Source: Beijerinckiaceae bacterium
Lineage (GTDB): Bacteria; Pseudomonadota; Alphaproteobacteria; Rhizobiales; Beijerinckiaceae
Assembly: GCA_027533425.1 (NCBI GenBank)
Contig: JAPZUD010000008.1
Location: forward strand, 1 to 64,000
Reading direction: 5' to 3'
Length of the DNA stretch: 64,000 nucleotides
The notes below the pieces were generated by a model. The model was given only the letters and a program-made list of their open reading frames with translations. It had not been told where the DNA came from and made no database searches. The position numbers were made by a program, and so were the translations under genes. Below, piece after piece: positions 62,480 through 64,000 of this stretch (within the stretch, counting starts at the first letter, position 1; each line of letters begins with the position of its first letter).

Positions 62480-62839
62480 GGGCGTTCTCCTGAACTTGTG
62501 CGGCATCGAATTCAGGACCGGACAGACAAAAAGCCGCCCTGCCCCGGACGAGCCGGAGTTGGCGGGGTCTTGCTGGTGCAGGCGACCCGGTTCGATGTTG
62601 TCATTGAAGCGGCGGCATGCGCCCCCACTGCGCCGTGTGTAGGCTTCACGAGGCCTTAACCCCAGCGCGCAATTCGGCTGATAGACCAAGGTCGGGAGTC
62701 TTTCGTCGGAACCGGCGGCGGGCCGGGCCTCCGCGATACAGAGGCACAGCGCGGAGGGCCCTTGCCGGCGATCGCCATTCGCGACCATGCACGCAAAGAC
62801 ATTGCCAGCGCCGGCCAAATCGGGAATAGGAAAAGCCGC
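62480..62839. other. Gap between MFS gene and tRNA-Thr
   Basis: This 360-bp gap lies between divergent transcription units and should contain the MFS and tRNA-Thr promoters. The ORFs here show no family resemblance. I see no gene. Confidence 0.4.
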
Positions 62840-62914
<75 letters not shown>

Positions 62915-62921
62915 AACTCTC

Positions 62922-62997
62922 GTCCGCAGACGTCCTCTGCCGACCGTAAACATCTGAAAAACCGATATAAATCAATGATTATGTGTCCGCAGACGTC
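62922..62997. repeat. Direct repeats GTCCGCAGACGTC downstream of tRNA-Thr
   Basis: GTCCGCAGACGTC occurs at 62922-62934 and 62985-62997, 63 bp apart, and the second copy extends into GCAGACGTCTGC, a palindrome. They lie between the tRNA and the integrase, so they could bind an excisionase or integrase. Function inferred only from position. Confidence 0.55.
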
Positions 62998-63037
62998 TGC
63001 GGGCGTCCATTTCCGTGCGCTTGAAGCCAACAGATTT

Positions 63038-63102
63038 GTTGGTATCGTCGTTGGTATCGGAGCCCATACCAACAGGGCGATACCAACAAACGGATACCAA
63101 CA
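63038..63102. repeat. Five TTGGTAT/ATACCAA sites before the integrase
   Basis: GTTGGTATCG occurs at 63038 and 63050; ATACCAACA occurs three times in the opposite orientation, from 63066, 63080 and 63094. The last touches the integrase start codon. Such clusters are arm sites of P4-type integrases and can also let the integrase repress its own promoter. Confidence 0.65.
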
Positions 63103-64000
63103 TGGCGCTGACCGACGTCGAAATTCGTTCCGCCAAACCGAGAGATTCGATCTACAAGCTGTCCGACGCCCAGGGCCTTCAGCTTTGGGTGATGCCGAAC
63201 GGGTCGAAACTTTGGCGATTGGCTTACCGGTTTGGAGGCAAGCAGAAGCCTCTTGCCATCGGCACTTATCCGGCAGTCAGCCTTTTCGAGGCCCGCAAGA
63301 AGCGCGACGAGGCCAAAGCGCTGTTGGCCTCGGGAGTGGACCCAGGCCAACAGAAGAAGCTCGACAAGCTCACCAAGGCCATCAGCACCGCGACCACCTT
63401 CCAAGCCGTGGCGGAGGAATTCATCGACAAGAAGATCCGCGAGCGAAAGGCGGACACGACCATCTCGAAAAACCGCTACTACCTCGAACTGGCCTATCCG
63501 TTTATCGGCACGCGCCCCGTTGCGGAGATCAAGGCGGCAGAGGTGCTGGCTGTCCTGAAGCATCTGGAGCGGCGCGGCACGCTGGAAACTGCCAAGCGCG
63601 TGCGGGCGACCATCGGCGCCGTGATCCGCTATGCCATTGCCACCACCCGGGCGGAGAGCGACCCCACCACCGCGCTTGCCGGCGCCATCGTCGCGCCTCA
63701 CGTCAAGCACCGCGCCGCGATCCTCGATCCGGTGGCCTTCGGAGGCCTGCTGCGGGCGATTGATTCCTACGATGGGCAACCGACCACCAAGGCAGCCCTC
63801 AACCTCCTGGCGCTTCTTTTCCCCCGACCGGGAGAACTCCGGCAGGCAAGCTGGCGGGAATTTGACCTTCGGAACCGGATCTGGATCATCCCGGCTGCCC
63901 GGACCAAGATGCGACGCGAGCATGAGGTGCCGCTGCCCCGGCAGGCGGTTGAAATCCTCGAATCGCTCCGCCTGATCGTCGGCCGGAGTGAATTGCTGTT
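63102..64000 (+). CDS. P4-type tyrosine integrase, N-terminal part (runs off right edge)
   Basis: From the ATG at 63102 an open frame runs to the window end, about 299 codons; the ORF track omits it because it has no stop here. MALTDVEIRSAKPRDSIYKL and LQLWVMPNGSKLWRLAYRF are the DUF4102 arm-binding domain of P4 integrases. GTYPAVSLFEARKKRDEAKA follows, then the core-binding domain, and LFPRPGELRQASWREFD carries the first catalytic Arg. The remaining catalytic residues lie outside the window. It marks a second element inserted at tRNA-Thr. Confidence 0.93.
   Translation, partial: MALTDVEIRSAKPRDSIYKLSDAQGLQLWVMPNGSKLWRLAYRFGGKQKPLAIGTYPAVSLFEARKKRDEAKALLASGVDPGQQKKLDKLTKAISTATTFQAVAEEFIDKKIRERKADTTISKNRYYLELAYPFIGTRPVAEIKAAEVLAVLKHLERRGTLETAKRVRATIGAVIRYAIATTRAESDPTTALAGAIVAPHVKHRAAILDPVAFGGLLRAIDSYDGQPTTKAALNLLALLFPRPGELRQASWREFDLRNRIWIIPAARTKMRREHEVPLPRQAVEILESLRLIVGRSELL

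Noticed and set aside
60764-62659. 631-codon plus-strand ORF opposite the MFS transporter
   Set aside because: Composition is that of an antisense frame (Arg/Asp/Gln-rich), while the minus strand carries the MHS motifs and a fitting terminator.

Overview
The window is high-GC DNA from an alphaproteobacterium. The evidence is the EF-Tu start, the tRNA-Tyr/tRNA-Gly/tuf and rlmB neighbourhood, the wealth of TRAP, tripartite tricarboxylate and Liv-type transporters, and the two palindromic intergenic repeats of a kind common in Hyphomicrobiales. I cannot name the genus. All calls come from reading the sequence and the ORF track; no searches were run, and base composition was judged by eye.

Layout. 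1-5.3 kb: 5' end of tuf, a small membrane protein, an FAD ferredoxin reductase, two membrane proteins divergent from a TetR regulator, and a lone phnM. 5.5-9.6 kb: sulfate ABC transporter (binding protein, cysT, cysW, cysA). 9.7-11.6 kb: GntR regulator divergent from a tartrate/D-malate dehydrogenase. 11.6-13.9 kb: catalase-like protein, a b-type cytochrome-like protein and an intradiol-dioxygenase-like protein. 14-18.1 kb: LysR regulator and a TctCBA transporter. 18.2-18.6 kb: tRNA-Gly(TCC) followed by three 113-bp tandem repeats, each ending in a copy of the tRNA 3' end. 18.8-25.1 kb: purU, enoyl-CoA hydratase, acuI-like reductase, small membrane proteins, and a sodium:solute symporter with its DUF4212 partner. 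25.6-29.6 kb: FadJ-like bifunctional enzyme, a photolyase-family protein with unusual domain order, and a glutathione transferase. 29.8-41.6 kb: an aromatic-acid region with HxlR, a VanA/GntR/VanB set, a methionine-synthase-like enzyme, a complete Liv ABC transporter, YciI, LigB, LigA and an alpha/beta hydrolase. 41.9-47.9 kb: LysR and GntR regulators, a TRAP transporter and mannonate dehydratase, which together look like hexuronate uptake and breakdown. 47.9-49.9 kb: a membrane acyltransferase-like protein and a CysB-like regulator.

49.96-59.5 kb is an integrated element of about 9.5 kb at the 3' end of tRNA-Tyr. It is bounded by a 19-bp direct repeat and carries matching paired GGGGTACGCA sites at both ends. 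It encodes a tyrosine integrase, an AT-rich ATPase plus DUF4435/TOPRIM pair that resembles the PARIS anti-phage system (AriA/AriB), a serine recombinase, unknown proteins, and a 436-residue protein in which I can see the A, B and C palm motifs of family A DNA polymerases. After it come tRNA-Tyr, rlmB, an MHS-type MFS transporter, tRNA-Thr(TGT) and the start of a P4-type integrase, which marks a second element running off the right edge.

Read as a whole, tRNA-Tyr, tRNA-Gly and tuf lie in the same order and strand as in the widely conserved tyr-gly-tuf cluster (E. coli tyrU-glyT-thrT-tufB). Here they are pushed apart by about 41 kb and 18 kb of mostly catabolic and transport genes. The window therefore looks like an ancient housekeeping locus opened up as an insertion hotspot.
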